A DNA stretch of 64,000 nucleotides, from positions 1,054,001 to 1,118,000 of the forward strand of contig NC_020453.1 in assembly GCF_000344805.1 (NCBI RefSeq), given 5' to 3'. This stretch comes from Bradyrhizobium oligotrophicum S58 (GTDB lineage: Bacteria > Pseudomonadota > Alphaproteobacteria > Rhizobiales > Xanthobacteraceae). Every line of letters starts with the position of its first letter. Position 1 is the stretch's first letter. This document shows positions 8,367-17,346 of this stretch, piece after piece. The notes under the pieces were generated by a model, which was given only the letters and a program-made list of their open reading frames with translations, was not told the origin of the DNA and searched no databases. The translations under genes and the position numbers were made by a program.

Positions 8367-9362
8367 TCAACTCAAAGCCCGCTTCGGTTGACGCTTGGCT
8401 CGAGGCTCGTGAGCCTCGTCGATTTGGCTGAATGACGCACTGACCGCTCTGTTGCGCAAAGGTTGCTCTTCGCGTTGCCAGATCACGATCGTGACGCCCA
8501 TGATGATCAGCAGGCAGGCAAGCACCGTCTGCAGCGCGAGCTCCTCACCTTGCAGGATGAGAGCTGACATCAGTGCCACGACCGGAATGAGAACGAGGCT
8601 CTGAGATGCGATCCGCGCTGGAATTGAGGCCAGCGCATAGTACCAGGCAACGAATGCGAGGCCGGTCGCGACGATACAGTTAAACGCGATCGGGAAGGCG
8701 AGAGCTGAAAGATGCTTGACGTCGAAGTGCGGCTCGAGGACGGCTGAGGCCATCATGACTGCCGTCCCCGACGTGGCGAGCTGGAATGTAGTCCGGCTCC
8801 AGACGTCGATATCGCTGCGAGTTCGGTCGGCGAGCCAGGTTCCCAAGGCCCAGCAGATGGCAGCAATCAGCAGCAGCGCAACCCCTTCGGCGTTGTTGAA
8901 AGTCATCGGCGCAGCCGTCGGCCCGAGACCATCGGCGCTCAGCAACATGATGCCGCCAAGCCCGCTACCGATCGCCGCAAGTTCGAAGCCGGTCTGGCGC
9001 CTGCCGTCAAAGACCCATTCAATGATCGCAAGCCAGAGCGGCATTGTATAGAAAATGAGCGCACTTCGACCGATGTCGAGATATTGCAGCCCAATCAGGC
9101 TCAGGCCCAGCCCGCAGGCCATCTGCAGCAAGCCGACGGCAAACAGGTTCAGCCGTCCGCGATCGCCGAGGCGGAGCTGATGCCCCAAGGCAAGGCGCGC
9201 CACGGCGATCGCCACCGCCCCGCCAAGAAGCCGCAGTCCTGTAAAGAACAGCGGCGGTGCGACGCGCAGCGCATCCTTTATGACGAGCCAGTTCATACCC
9301 CAGATCAGGATCACGAAGGTCAGGCAGAGGGCTGCCGAGGTCGACGTCTTGCGGACTATCAC
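8367..9362 (-). CDS. DMT-superfamily (EamA) transporter, probable exporter
   Basis: This 331-residue membrane protein has two EamA repeats and about ten hydrophobic segments, starting with LCLTFVILIWGMNWLVIKDAL. EamA proteins of this kind usually export metabolites. The start is a GTG at 9362 with AAGGGG 6 bp upstream on the coding strand. It lies 12 bp after the decarboxylase gene and 9 bp before the dehydrogenase gene, so it belongs to the phosphonate operon. It is inferred to export the final phosphonate or protect the producer. The C-terminal 30 residues are a charged cytoplasmic tail. Confidence 0.85.
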   Translation of the reverse strand: MIVRKTSTSAALCLTFVILIWGMNWLVIKDALRVAPPLFFTGLRLLGGAVAIAVARLALGHQLRLGDRGRLNLFAVGLLQMACGLGLSLIGLQYLDIGRSALIFYTMPLWLAIIEWVFDGRRQTGFELAAIGSGLGGIMLLSADGLGPTAAPMTFNNAEGVALLLIAAICWALGTWLADRTRSDIDVWSRTTFQLATSGTAVMMASAVLEPHFDVKHLSALAFPIAFNCIVATGLAFVAWYYALASIPARIASQSLVLIPVVALMSALILQGEELALQTVLACLLIIMGVTIVIWQREEQPLRNRAVSASFSQIDEAHEPRAKRQPKRALS

Positions 9363-9374
9363 ATCATTCCCCTT

Positions 9375-10514
9375 TTAGCCGACAGCTGAGGGTTCAAGAA
9401 CATTGCGCTCCATGGCGTCCTGGAATCGACGCTTGTTCCCGACCGGCGTATGGCGGGTGGTCACGCGCGGAAGCGTTGCGGGATGGAAGCGATTGATCTT
9501 GCACAGCAGGAAATGCGGGCCCGGGGTGCTGGCACAGTGCTTCATGGCTGTCATGATGTGCTCGGCTTCGACGCAGCGCACCGACGAGCGATAGCCGCAG
9601 GCGGATGCCACAAGGTCCAGGGATGAGCTTCGTGACGTCGACGCCTGTCCACCGGTGGACGCATAACTTTCGTTGTCGAGCACGACATGGATGAGGTTCT
9701 GCGGCTTGGCGTGGCCAATGGTGGACATGACGCCCATGTGCATCAGCGCGCCGCCATCGCCATCCAGTGCGAGGACTGGTCGCTCAGGCCTGGCGATGGC
9801 GAGACCTGCCGCCAATGCGCTGCAGTGGCCGAGCGAGCCCTGCATGTAGAAATTCTCGGCACGATCGTTGACCCGGAACAGCTCTCTCGTGATGAATCCT
9901 GTCGTCGAGACGATCGGCGTGGCCGGATCGAGCCGCTGGCAGATCAGTTCGATCGCCTCTCCCGCGCTGAGCGGGTAATCGAGCGGTGCGTCAGGGGCAG
10001 GCCCTGCGGGACTCTGCGTCAACTGGCCCTTTCGCAACAGCACAGCAAAAGGTGCCTCCTGCCGATGCGCTTCAGCCGCGCGGATGAGAAGCTGATCCAG
10101 TCCGCCCGTCGTTCCATCGAACTCGTACCAGTCGATGGCGAGCTGATCGAGGATCGCCTTGGTCGCGGCGCCCATGAAGATGTGCTGCGGCTCATCTGCG
10201 CTCTCGTCGGGATGCCCTCGCACCGAGATCAGCAAGAAAACCGGGATCCTGTTGACCATCAACAACGATGTGAGTGGATTGACGACGTGACCAAGACCGG
10301 AGTTTTGCAGCGCGACAACGGCTCGCTGGCCAGACAGCGCGGCGCCGGCGGCGAGCGCCACCGCGCTGCCCTCGTTGGCCGCGGGCACGTCGATCAACGC
10401 GCTTTCGGCCGCCCTCTCAAAGAGGTCAGCGAAGTGCGAGCAGGGAACGCCTGAAAAGAAGGTGTAGCCTGCTGCACTCAATCTGGATAGGAGAACGCTC
10501 GTCGGCACGGACAT
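9375..10514 (-). CDS. ppd: Phosphonopyruvate decarboxylase
   Basis: This thiamine-diphosphate enzyme decarboxylates phosphonopyruvate to phosphonoacetaldehyde, the step that pulls the unfavourable PEP mutase reaction forward. The 379-residue protein has the substrate-side FSGVPCSHFADL and PAANEGSAVALAAGAALSG, the conserved NSGLGHVVNPLTSL, and the TPP/Mg motif starting GDGGALMHMG and ending with the Asn of VLDNESY. The ATG at 10514 has GGGAG 7-8 bp upstream. An ATG at 10538 is in frame but would put that site inside the gene. It sits between the methyltransferase and the exporter in the phosphonate operon. Confidence 0.95.
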   Translation of the reverse strand: MSVPTSVLLSRLSAAGYTFFSGVPCSHFADLFERAAESALIDVPAANEGSAVALAAGAALSGQRAVVALQNSGLGHVVNPLTSLLMVNRIPVFLLISVRGHPDESADEPQHIFMGAATKAILDQLAIDWYEFDGTTGGLDQLLIRAAEAHRQEAPFAVLLRKGQLTQSPAGPAPDAPLDYPLSAGEAIELICQRLDPATPIVSTTGFITRELFRVNDRAENFYMQGSLGHCSALAAGLAIARPERPVLALDGDGGALMHMGVMSTIGHAKPQNLIHVVLDNESYASTGGQASTSRSSSLDLVASACGYRSSVRCVEAEHIMTAMKHCASTPGPHFLLCKINRFHPATLPRVTTRHTPVGNKRRFQDAMERNVLEPSAVG

Positions 10515-10584
10515 GGCTCTGCTCCCTGCACAAGACATCGGGAACGGCTGAATCCGTTCCCGATGGGATCGACGTCACGTGACC

Positions 10585-11664
10585 TCAGCTGGGCTTCTTC
10601 GCCACGATGAGGCTGCGATTGCAGAGTGATTTGTGGTACTCGACATCACCAAAGCCGGCCTGTTCGAGCATTTCTCGCATGTCTTCGAAGCTGTAGCAGC
10701 AGCCTTCGTAGCCCGTGGTCAGGAGCACCGAATATTCTGCTTCGGCGGCTGGAGCCGGGACCCCGCCCCGATCGTCGGGATGGCAGCTGTAGACAGCGAT
10801 GCGGCCGCCCGGCTGAAGGCTGCCGTGGGACTTGCGCATCAGCAGGCGGACCTTGTCAGGTCCCCAATTGTGAAGTACGTGGGAATACAGATGAAGGCTT
10901 GCATCGCGTGGCAGCGGGTCAACAAACATGTCGCCAGCGACGATACGGACGCGGTCGGGATAGAGACCGCGCGTGAGCAGACAGGATCGCGCAAGCTCGT
11001 CGACAGGGGGGCGCTCAAAGATGATTGCGGACAGCCCAGGATAGCGCATCAGCAGATGCGCGGAATAGACGCCGGAGCCGCCGCCGATGTCGAGCACGGT
11101 CGTGTCACCGCTGCAATCGAGCAGGGTAGCGAGATGCGGGGCAAAGATCCGGCCGCGCTCCTCCATGCCGCGTGTGTTGAGGTCCGCGAACTCATCGGTC
11201 TGCATCAGATCGTCCCAGCTGGTCGTGTCGCCGCGCGCGACATGCCAGGTGTCGGAGCCGTCGTTCCGCAGCACGTCGTACAGCTCGCGAACGGACGACT
11301 TGTACTTCATCGTGGCGATGTAGGAGGCGACGTTCTCGTCGGATCGGCTGCTGAGATATCGGACCGCTTCGATGGTGGCGTGAAGTTTTCCGCCCTTGCG
11401 GGCAATCAGGCCCCAGGATTCGAAGAGCCTGATCATTGTACGTGTCGGCCGGTCACGAAGCGAGAAATGCTCTCGCAATTCGTCTTCCGAGACGGGATGA
11501 TCGTCCAGATAGGTGAACAGGTCGAGCCAGGACACCGCTGCAATGTAGAGGTCGGCGGCGTATGAGCTGTCCCGCCACTTGATGATCTGGGCAATGTCGG
11601 GGCGGTCGACGTATGAGGCATCGGTCAGCGTGTCGATGCGAGATGCGAGTGCAGTCGGGGTCAT
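10585..11664 (-). CDS. SAM-dependent O-methyltransferase (Methyltransf_2 / acetylserotonin-type)
   Basis: This 359-residue protein has an N-terminal winged-helix dimerisation region (about 30-100) and a C-terminal SAM-binding domain with motif I VLDIGGGSG near residue 190. The active-site motif SHVLHNW contains the catalytic-type His seen in plant and bacterial small-molecule O-methyltransferases. It lies between pepM and ppd with an AGGA Shine-Dalgarno, so it should tailor a phosphonate intermediate. Methyl esters of phosphonates exist in nature (dehydrophos carries one), but whether the phosphonate oxygen, the carboxylate or another group is methylated here is unknown. Confidence 0.85.
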   Translation of the reverse strand: MTPTALASRIDTLTDASYVDRPDIAQIIKWRDSSYAADLYIAAVSWLDLFTYLDDHPVSEDELREHFSLRDRPTRTMIRLFESWGLIARKGGKLHATIEAVRYLSSRSDENVASYIATMKYKSSVRELYDVLRNDGSDTWHVARGDTTSWDDLMQTDEFADLNTRGMEERGRIFAPHLATLLDCSGDTTVLDIGGGSGVYSAHLLMRYPGLSAIIFERPPVDELARSCLLTRGLYPDRVRIVAGDMFVDPLPRDASLHLYSHVLHNWGPDKVRLLMRKSHGSLQPGGRIAVYSCHPDDRGGVPAPAAEAEYSVLLTTGYEGCCYSFEDMREMLEQAGFGDVEYHKSLCNRSLIVAKKPS

Positions 11665-11702
11665 GGGTCTGATCCTTTCAGAGAACGGCGTGAGTTGTTC
11701 GG

Positions 11703-12650
11703 TTACTCTGCCTGGCCTGGCGCGGCATTCGCGGGCAGGTATCTTGCCTCGGCAAGCGCCAGCTCGTCGTAGTGAAACAGCGAGAAAACATCCTCGAGAG
11801 TCGCGACCTCAGCCTCGATTCCGGCGATGCCCTGCTCGGTGATGATGCGCTCGCAGACATTGCGCATCGCGCTTGTCGCGGCGCGCATCGAATGATTGGC
11901 CCAGATCACGGTCGAGATGCCGGCAGCACGAAAGGCGGACGCCGGCGTCCGGTAGTATTTGGTCGGAACGATCACGACAGGCAGGCGGTTCTGCCAGCCA
12001 TTGGTGAAGGCGAAGATCTCGTCCGCCGTGCTCTTCCGGGAATGAATGAGAATGGCGTCAGCGCCGGCATCCGCATAGGCGTGAGCGCGGTGAAGAGCCT
12101 CGTCGAGGCCATGGCCGGCGATCAGGGCCTCGATGCGGGCGACGAGGACGAGTTCGTCTCCGACGGCATCCTTTACGGCACGCAGACGACCGGAGAATTC
12201 ATTGGCATCGGCCAGCGGATGACGATCGCCGACGAACGAATTCATCTTCGGAAACTGCTTGTCTTCCAAGGCCACACCGGCGGCGCCCCTCTGACGTAGC
12301 TTATGGGCCAGAATGCGCGCGTTGTTGAAATTGCCGAAGCCGCTGTCGCCGTCGACGAGAACCGGCAGATCAGTCGAATCGACCATGCGTTCGACCACGT
12401 CGATGAGCTGGGTCCAGGAGGCCTCGCTTGCATCGCGATAGCCGAGAGAGCACGCGATCGATAGACCGGATGCCCATAGGCCCTTGAAGCCGGCGCGCTC
12501 AGCGACGGCGCTTGAGAGCCCATCATGGGCCTCCATCAGAAAGCTCAGATCTCGATTGCTGCAGATCTGCTCGCGGAGCGCTGCGGCGCGAGTGGCGAGT
12601 TCCGGACGATGATCTGCTGCATGACGGATCGATTGCGGTCGCGTGAGCAT
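11703..12650 (-). CDS. pepM: Phosphoenolpyruvate mutase (PEP phosphonomutase)
   Basis: PepM makes the C-P bond by converting PEP to phosphonopyruvate, the entry step of nearly all phosphonate biosynthesis. The 315-residue protein has the diagnostic EDK-x5-NS motif (EDKQFPKMNS, residues 129-138), which separates true mutases from other isocitrate-lyase-superfamily enzymes. It also has metal-ligand acidic residues in LVDGDSGFG (98-106) and an EAHDGLSS block near the N-terminus. The ATG at 12650 follows an AGGGAG Shine-Dalgarno by 7 bp. A longer TTG start at 12686 would run through the promoter dyad and is unlikely. It is the first gene of the operon. Confidence 0.96.
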   Translation of the reverse strand: MLTRPQSIRHAADHRPELATRAAALREQICSNRDLSFLMEAHDGLSSAVAERAGFKGLWASGLSIACSLGYRDASEASWTQLIDVVERMVDSTDLPVLVDGDSGFGNFNNARILAHKLRQRGAAGVALEDKQFPKMNSFVGDRHPLADANEFSGRLRAVKDAVGDELVLVARIEALIAGHGLDEALHRAHAYADAGADAILIHSRKSTADEIFAFTNGWQNRLPVVIVPTKYYRTPASAFRAAGISTVIWANHSMRAATSAMRNVCERIITEQGIAGIEAEVATLEDVFSLFHYDELALAEARYLPANAAPGQAE

Positions 12651-12682
12651 GCAAGTTCTCCCTTCCCAGTGCGGGCCTGTTA

Positions 12683-12697
12683 TCAACTAGCAGTTGA
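12683..12697. promoter_or_regulatory. Perfect dyad upstream of pepM
   Basis: TCAACT-AGC-AGTTGA is a perfect 6-3-6 inverted repeat 32 bp upstream of the pepM ATG. Its place in the leader or promoter fits an operator for the phosphonate operon. No adjacent dedicated regulator gene is evident. Confidence 0.4.
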
Positions 12698-13073
12698 CAG
12701 TTTTGCGATACCGGGATCAATTACTAACTCTGGTAGTCACACCAGCGCATAGGGTCTTGCGGGTGAGGCGAGGGGAGGCGATCCCGCCGCGGGCGAGCAC
12801 TGCGGGCGAGCAGGCCTGGTTCGTGCAGGCAAGGGACCGCGGCCCTGCCGCCGCTTGCGGCGCCGGATGAAGTGGTGTGCCCTGGAGGGAGGATGATGGC
12901 AGACGGCTACCAAAGCTTGTAGTAGCGGCGCCGATCGACATGCGTTCAACTGCTTGCTTCGTTCGGCATCCGGGTCAGCCGCTTGGCGGATCTGATCCGA
13001 TGATCGATACATCAATGGGCGCTAGGGACGCTGGCGCACTGCCGCGTTCGTATTCGAGATGGCGTGGATCCGA
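12698..13073. other. Intergenic region between pepM and a divergent hypothetical gene
   Basis: No convincing gene lies here. It should contain the phosphonate-operon promoter on the minus strand and the promoter of the 13074 gene on the plus strand. An 11-bp direct repeat GCGGGCGAGCA occurs at 12789-12799 and 12802-12812, and a short dyad CTGGT-N6-ACCAG lies near 12729. Confidence 0.5.
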
Positions 13074-13922
13074 ATGACAACCATCCTTCTGGACGATCAT
13101 GGGCGGGCTTGGGATGCTCATTCGCCTGTTTTGCGGAGATTCCTGCAATGCCCGGCGTCAGATTTTGATTTCCCGTCCTACGTGGTCGACAACCTGGGAT
13201 TTGTCGCTGTCACCATGATCGACAGCCGGTCGGCCCGGATCCGGCTCAGGCCGAGGACCGCCTGCGGGATCAGCATCGCTTCGGCGCTATACTTCATCGC
13301 CGATAGGGCCGTGGAGCGGATCATCGTCGTGAAAGCAGGAGATGAAGTTGTCGAGCGGATGTTCTCGAGGGTCAGCCAGGCGATGGCCTATATCGGGGAT
13401 GAGGTCGCGCGGGCCCGCCTGCAACTGTCGCCGGTGTTCAGAAGCCGTGAGTTGCCCATCACTGCGATTGCCAAAGAGGCAGAGCCTCTTGCGGTCCTAT
13501 TCACGCGATGGCTGGAATGTGATCAAGGCCGCGACAATACCGAACTGAAGGGCCTCCTCGATCTACACTCGCTGCAGCGCTTCGTCATCATCGAGCCTGT
13601 CGACGGCCGGCTTATCTTCGCAGACATCGGTTCAGGGTTTGAAAGCTTCGGCAGAACCTGGCAACAGCAGGCGCCGGGATTGCCGCTCGAGGAGCAGCCG
13701 GACTATCATTACGGCCAATGGGTCCGTGGCGTTTACGACCATGTGCTTCGTACAGGCCAGCCGCTCTTCGACGACGTTGATGCAGTCATCCGGCGCCCGC
13801 ATCGAAATGACAGGTTGCGGGTGCACTATAGGCGCCTCATCCTTCCCTGCGGTTCGATCGGATCCAAGCCAGCCCGGCTTGTCGGTGCGTCGCTCGTCGA
13901 TAACGTTGCATCGACCCCCTGA
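13074..13922 (+). CDS. Hypothetical protein with PAS-like C-terminal region
   Basis: This 282-residue soluble protein has no signal peptide or membrane segment. Its two-part layout, an N-terminal LLDDHGRAWDAHSPVLRRF block and a C-terminal PDYHYGQWVRGVYDHVLRTGQP-like block, resembles uncharacterised proteins of Bradyrhizobium and relatives whose C-terminal half looks like the PAS_5 class. That family call is from memory and weak. The ATG at 13074 has GGA 6 bp upstream; an ATG at 13059 is in frame. It reads away from pepM across a shared promoter region, so it could be co-regulated, but no function can be assigned. Confidence 0.65.
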   Translation: MTTILLDDHGRAWDAHSPVLRRFLQCPASDFDFPSYVVDNLGFVAVTMIDSRSARIRLRPRTACGISIASALYFIADRAVERIIVVKAGDEVVERMFSRVSQAMAYIGDEVARARLQLSPVFRSRELPITAIAKEAEPLAVLFTRWLECDQGRDNTELKGLLDLHSLQRFVIIEPVDGRLIFADIGSGFESFGRTWQQQAPGLPLEEQPDYHYGQWVRGVYDHVLRTGQPLFDDVDAVIRRPHRNDRLRVHYRRLILPCGSIGSKPARLVGASLVDNVASTP

Positions 13923-14915
13923 TAGCTGCGCGATGCAGCGCAAGGATGGTTGATAGAACCCTCAAGGCGATTGGTTGAGTGCCATCTTGCGAGCTGTCCG
14001 GGGGGGGAGCCGGCTTGCAATGCGTCAATTGCCTCGCAACTGGCAATTCGTTGCTTTGGTCCGCGGCAACGCGGCACGGCCTCCTTGCTACCACCATTGC
14101 GCAATTCAGGCGCGACATGTTGCAGCCGCCGGCTCAGCCGGAGCCTTTGATTGCGCCGTGCCATGATATGGCGCTGATGAGACGGGACGGACGGCGCACA
14201 GCGCCCCCGAATGACCAATCTGACACCGGCACGAATGAAAGATTGGCCGTTCGCGCCGCAGCGTGCATTCTGACGCGCGGGCGTCGAGACTGACGTTGGG
14301 TGGGCTCGCGAGACATCTCGACCCATGATCTGGTGATTGGGTGGGATCGAGGTTCACTCCGGAGGGCGGACCGATTGAATCCCTGTATCGGCTTCCAGGC
14401 GTGCGTTCGGGTCAAGACGGAGGCGTCGAGTGCTGTGCCAAAGCGAGGCGAACAGGCGGCGCTACTCGCGTAAGACGGGTAGTGATGACGATGCCATGCG
14501 GCAATAGACCGCGCTGCGGACGCCGGACGAGCTTTCTAGCCAGTGACTCCGCCGCCAGTGTAGGACCACCAACTTCGGTAGCTCGCCAAGCTCAAGCTTG
14601 CGTGGCATGGTCAAGCTGGCCGAGCAAAACGTCTTTCGTCTCGGCACATCGCGTGAAATGAGTCGGCGTCAAAGACGACGCCGTTTCCTGCGTCGCCATG
14701 TGAGCTCTCCGCGTTGAGACGTGACGAGACTCTGTCAGTATGGGACCTATTGATTACGGCCTGAAACAGATATTGTATTGATGTTGATACGACTGGGCGA
14801 TATCGTCTCACATCGAGAAGGAGAGGCGACGGGCCTGCTGGGTGCACGTCGATTGCCTGCAACCGACCGGCTGTCGGCGACCTTCCACCGACCGTTTTCG
14901 GCCTGGAGTTCGGTG
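13923..14915. other. About 1 kb without a convincing gene
   Basis: Several short overlapping frames occur on both strands, none with a recognisable protein, a good ribosome binding site or family motif. The last 180 bp are more AT-rich (around 14735-14790) and probably hold the promoter of the 14916 gene. Decayed coding sequence is possible but cannot be shown. Confidence 0.5.
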
Positions 14916-15365
14916 ATGTCTCTTGATGAAACCTTGCGGATTTTGGCGACCGTCGAGCCAGGTGGTCTGACCCTCGATGAGCAAGTGATCGAAAACAATC
15001 CCGACGCCGTGCTGGTTGCCCTCGGCCGCAGCTTTGAAGCGCTTTCCGCAGAACTCGCAACTCTCCAGCAGCAGGATGCGCAATCAGCTGCCGCCGCCTG
15101 CGATGCAAAATCGCAGGTGGCCGCCGTGGTGGCGCCATGCGTAGAGCGCCTCGAAGCGGTCTTGAGCTCGCTTGACCCGATCGAGCGCGCCATCATGGCC
15201 ATTCCAGCCAGAACGGTCGTCGGTCTGGGCGTAAAGGCGCGACATGCTGCACATGTGCTCTCAAATTACTGGACGGACGTTCCCGAGAGGCTCGACTGGG
15301 ATGCCCGGACAGTACGGCATCTCATCGAATCCGCTTGTTCAGTTGCTGGTGTGGAGTTGAGCTAG
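14916..15365 (+). CDS. Hypothetical protein, rhizobial type
   Basis: This 149-residue protein begins MSLDETLRILATVEPGG. It has a helical, probably coiled-coil middle (FEALSAELATLQQQDAQSA) and a conserved-looking C-terminal part (IERAIMAIPARTVVGLGVKARHAA, then DWDARTVRHLIESAC). That C-terminal block recurs in small uncharacterised proteins of Bradyrhizobium-like genomes, which are often prophage or island associated; this is recollection, not a search. The ATG at 14916 has GGAG 7 bp upstream, so the longer in-frame start at 14778 is rejected. It is convergent with the 15492 methyltransferase. Function unknown. Confidence 0.72.
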   Translation: MSLDETLRILATVEPGGLTLDEQVIENNPDAVLVALGRSFEALSAELATLQQQDAQSAAAACDAKSQVAAVVAPCVERLEAVLSSLDPIERAIMAIPARTVVGLGVKARHAAHVLSNYWTDVPERLDWDARTVRHLIESACSVAGVELS

Positions 15366-15491
15366 AGTGTTTGCTGCGGGCCGTGTTCGTCATGGAGCGG
15401 TGCGATGACCTTTGGCGGCTGGCGTGTGCCGGCGCTCTCACCCCCTGTTGGGCAGCCAAGTAGATCGATTTGGCAGCGAAGCTTGTGAGTG

Positions 15492-16277
15492 TCAGCGGCG
15501 TTGCGCAATGAGGACTTGCGATTCAATGACCTCTACGACGCCACCGGCGGTTGCGAATGGCGACATCTCCATCGTCAATTCCTGCGCGAGCTGATCCGAG
15601 AGTGCCCCCAGCTGTTCAGGCGAGGAGGTCGACATCGATAGTGCCCGATCGATCAGTCGAACGACAGGTACGTGACGCTGCTCAATGATACCAATTCTGG
15701 TGAGCTGACTGAAGCGCGACGCCAGCAGGATCGTTTCGTGACGTAGGCGCTCCGGTGCAAAGCCGACACTCCTGTTGGTGAAGCGATCGACGACCTCCGC
15801 GTAACGCTTGTACCAGGCGTTCTGCGGGACATCGGGACGTCCGTCATTGAACAGCATGACTGCGCCGTCCTCCTCGATCAATGGGTCGAGCTTTCGCAGC
15901 GTATCGGCACGATCCATCCAATGAAAGGCGCGTCCAATCGCCACGGCGCGGAAGCGGCCGAGCTGCGGACCGAGGTCGAACGAGCTGCCTTGGATCAGTT
16001 CGATCTCAACGGCCGCCGCGTTGGCGATCGCCTGAGCAGCCTCTAGCATGGCAGGCTCCGGATCTATTCCGATGACCTCACCGACGAGCGGCGCAAATGC
16101 GATGCCGAGCCACCCTGGTCCACAGCCAAGATCCATCAATCGGTGGTCCTTGGTCAGACGAAGGTGTTCCGCCACGGCTTGGATGAGCGCGGGTGCGTAA
16201 TTCGGTCGCCCCGCCACGTAGTGAGGGACCGTCGATTGAAAGCGAGGGAATGAAGGAGAAACTTGTTCGGACGTCAT
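15492..16277 (-). CDS. Class I SAM-dependent methyltransferase
   Basis: This 261-residue protein has the nucleotide-binding motif LMDLGCGPGWLGIAFAP, an acidic residue after beta-2 (EVIGIDPEP), and a FHWMDR motif typical of small-molecule methyltransferases of the Methyltransf_11/25 group. The substrate is not predictable. It lies downstream of the GntR regulator gene on the same strand, 166 bp away, and may or may not be co-transcribed. The ATG at 16277 fits the usual distance to motif I; a longer start at 16346 adds a low-complexity leader. A similar enzyme is encoded at 18979. Confidence 0.8.
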   Translation of the reverse strand: MTSEQVSPSFPRFQSTVPHYVAGRPNYAPALIQAVAEHLRLTKDHRLMDLGCGPGWLGIAFAPLVGEVIGIDPEPAMLEAAQAIANAAAVEIELIQGSSFDLGPQLGRFRAVAIGRAFHWMDRADTLRKLDPLIEEDGAVMLFNDGRPDVPQNAWYKRYAEVVDRFTNRSVGFAPERLRHETILLASRFSQLTRIGIIEQRHVPVVRLIDRALSMSTSSPEQLGALSDQLAQELTMEMSPFATAGGVVEVIESQVLIAQRR

Positions 16278-16443
16278 CTGTGTCGTTCGGCCGCCGTGCA
16301 GAGGCTGGTTCTTGTGACGTGTCCCGGTGCGGGCCGGTCCGCCCACGGCGGGGGCCCCATGAGATCGAGAGCGTTTCTCCTTCGCGCACCGAAATGTCGG
16401 TTTGGACGGGATGTGCTTGGGAGTTGGCGCGCTTGCAGGCAGG

Positions 16444-17289
16444 CTAGAAGTCTTTCAATGGCATACGAAGCTCGTAGGTTGCAGGTGGAGCCAGCAGCTC
16501 GAAGTGCTGAATCGGACGGCCGCCGCTGTCGAAATGGATGCGCACCACCTTCAAGAGCGGTGCGCCTATCGCGACATTGAGGCGTGCTGCGACAATGGGG
16601 TCGGCTGCAGCCGCCGTCACAACCTGCTCGCCAGAGGCGAATGTGATGCCGAAGCGCTGCAGAATCGCATAGAGCGATCCCCCTTCGAGGTCTTCAGGAC
16701 CAAATTGCCGTCCGATCGCTTCCGGAATGTAGGTCGTAACCTGCATGATTGGCCAGTCATTCATGTAACGGATGCGAACTGTTCGCTGGAAAAGGTCGTC
16801 TGGCTGGGCTTGGAAGTGCTCGCGAACGTGACGAGGGGCCACCTTGAACTCGAACTCGACCACGTGAGCTCGCGTCGTGCGCACAATCTCCCTGTTTCGG
16901 GCAGCGAGGTCCATCATCGGCACGGTGAGAGGCTCTGGCTTCGAGAGCTCCCGCACGAACGTGCCGATGCCCTGGCGGCGTTCAATCAGTCCGAGCTCAT
17001 CGAGAGTGTCCAAAGCTGCCCGGATCGTCACGCGCGAGACGCCGAAGAGCCCAGCCAGAACCGCCTCCGCCGGCAATACTTCTCCTGGTGCATAGCGGCG
17101 TTCTGCAATTTCATCCTGCAGAACCAAGAACACCTGATGATGAAGCGGGATGTCGCGCCGACGTCTTGCAAGGATCGCGGGCCGTCTTTTAGGGCGCTTG
17201 GGCTCATCTGTCGGACGCGTTTTCCGCGCCGTCTTCTTGACGACAGAAGCAGAAGCGTCCGAATGCTGCGGAACTCGGGGCGCCACCAC
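16444..17289 (-). CDS. GntR-family transcriptional regulator with UTRA domain
   Basis: This 281-residue HutC-type regulator has a wHTH (DEIAERRYAPGEVLPAEAVLAGLFGVSRVTIRAALDTLDELGLIERRQGIGTFV) followed by a UTRA ligand domain (RTVRIRYMNDWPIMQVTTYIPE to the end). The N-terminal 45 residues are Lys/Arg/Pro-rich and disordered. The start is a GTG at 17289, 57 bp after the stop of the binding-protein gene on the same strand. It may control that gene in response to its ligand. Confidence 0.88.
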   Translation of the reverse strand: MVAPRVPQHSDASASVVKKTARKTRPTDEPKRPKRRPAILARRRRDIPLHHQVFLVLQDEIAERRYAPGEVLPAEAVLAGLFGVSRVTIRAALDTLDELGLIERRQGIGTFVRELSKPEPLTVPMMDLAARNREIVRTTRAHVVEFEFKVAPRHVREHFQAQPDDLFQRTVRIRYMNDWPIMQVTTYIPEAIGRQFGPEDLEGGSLYAILQRFGITFASGEQVVTAAAADPIVAARLNVAIGAPLLKVVRIHFDSGGRPIQHFELLAPPATYELRMPLKDF

Positions 17290-17346
17290 CTAGCCTCGAT
17301 CCCTCAGTGCCGCGGGCGTGTTCATCGACTTGAGCTCTCCGCGGTG

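Noticed and set aside
6819..11565. Plus-strand frames of 160-310 codons opposite the phosphonate operon
   Set aside because: They overlap clearly functional genes on the minus strand, have low-complexity Arg/Gly/Ala-rich products and no ribosome binding sites.
6915..12650. Phosphonate degradation (C-P lyase or phosphonatase) operon
   Set aside because: No phnGHIJKLM, phnX, phnW or phnA is present, and pepM with ppd makes rather than breaks C-P compounds.
13923..14915. Insertion-sequence remnant in the gene-free stretch
   Set aside because: Short frames there show no DDE or HTH motif and no terminal inverted repeats could be found by eye.
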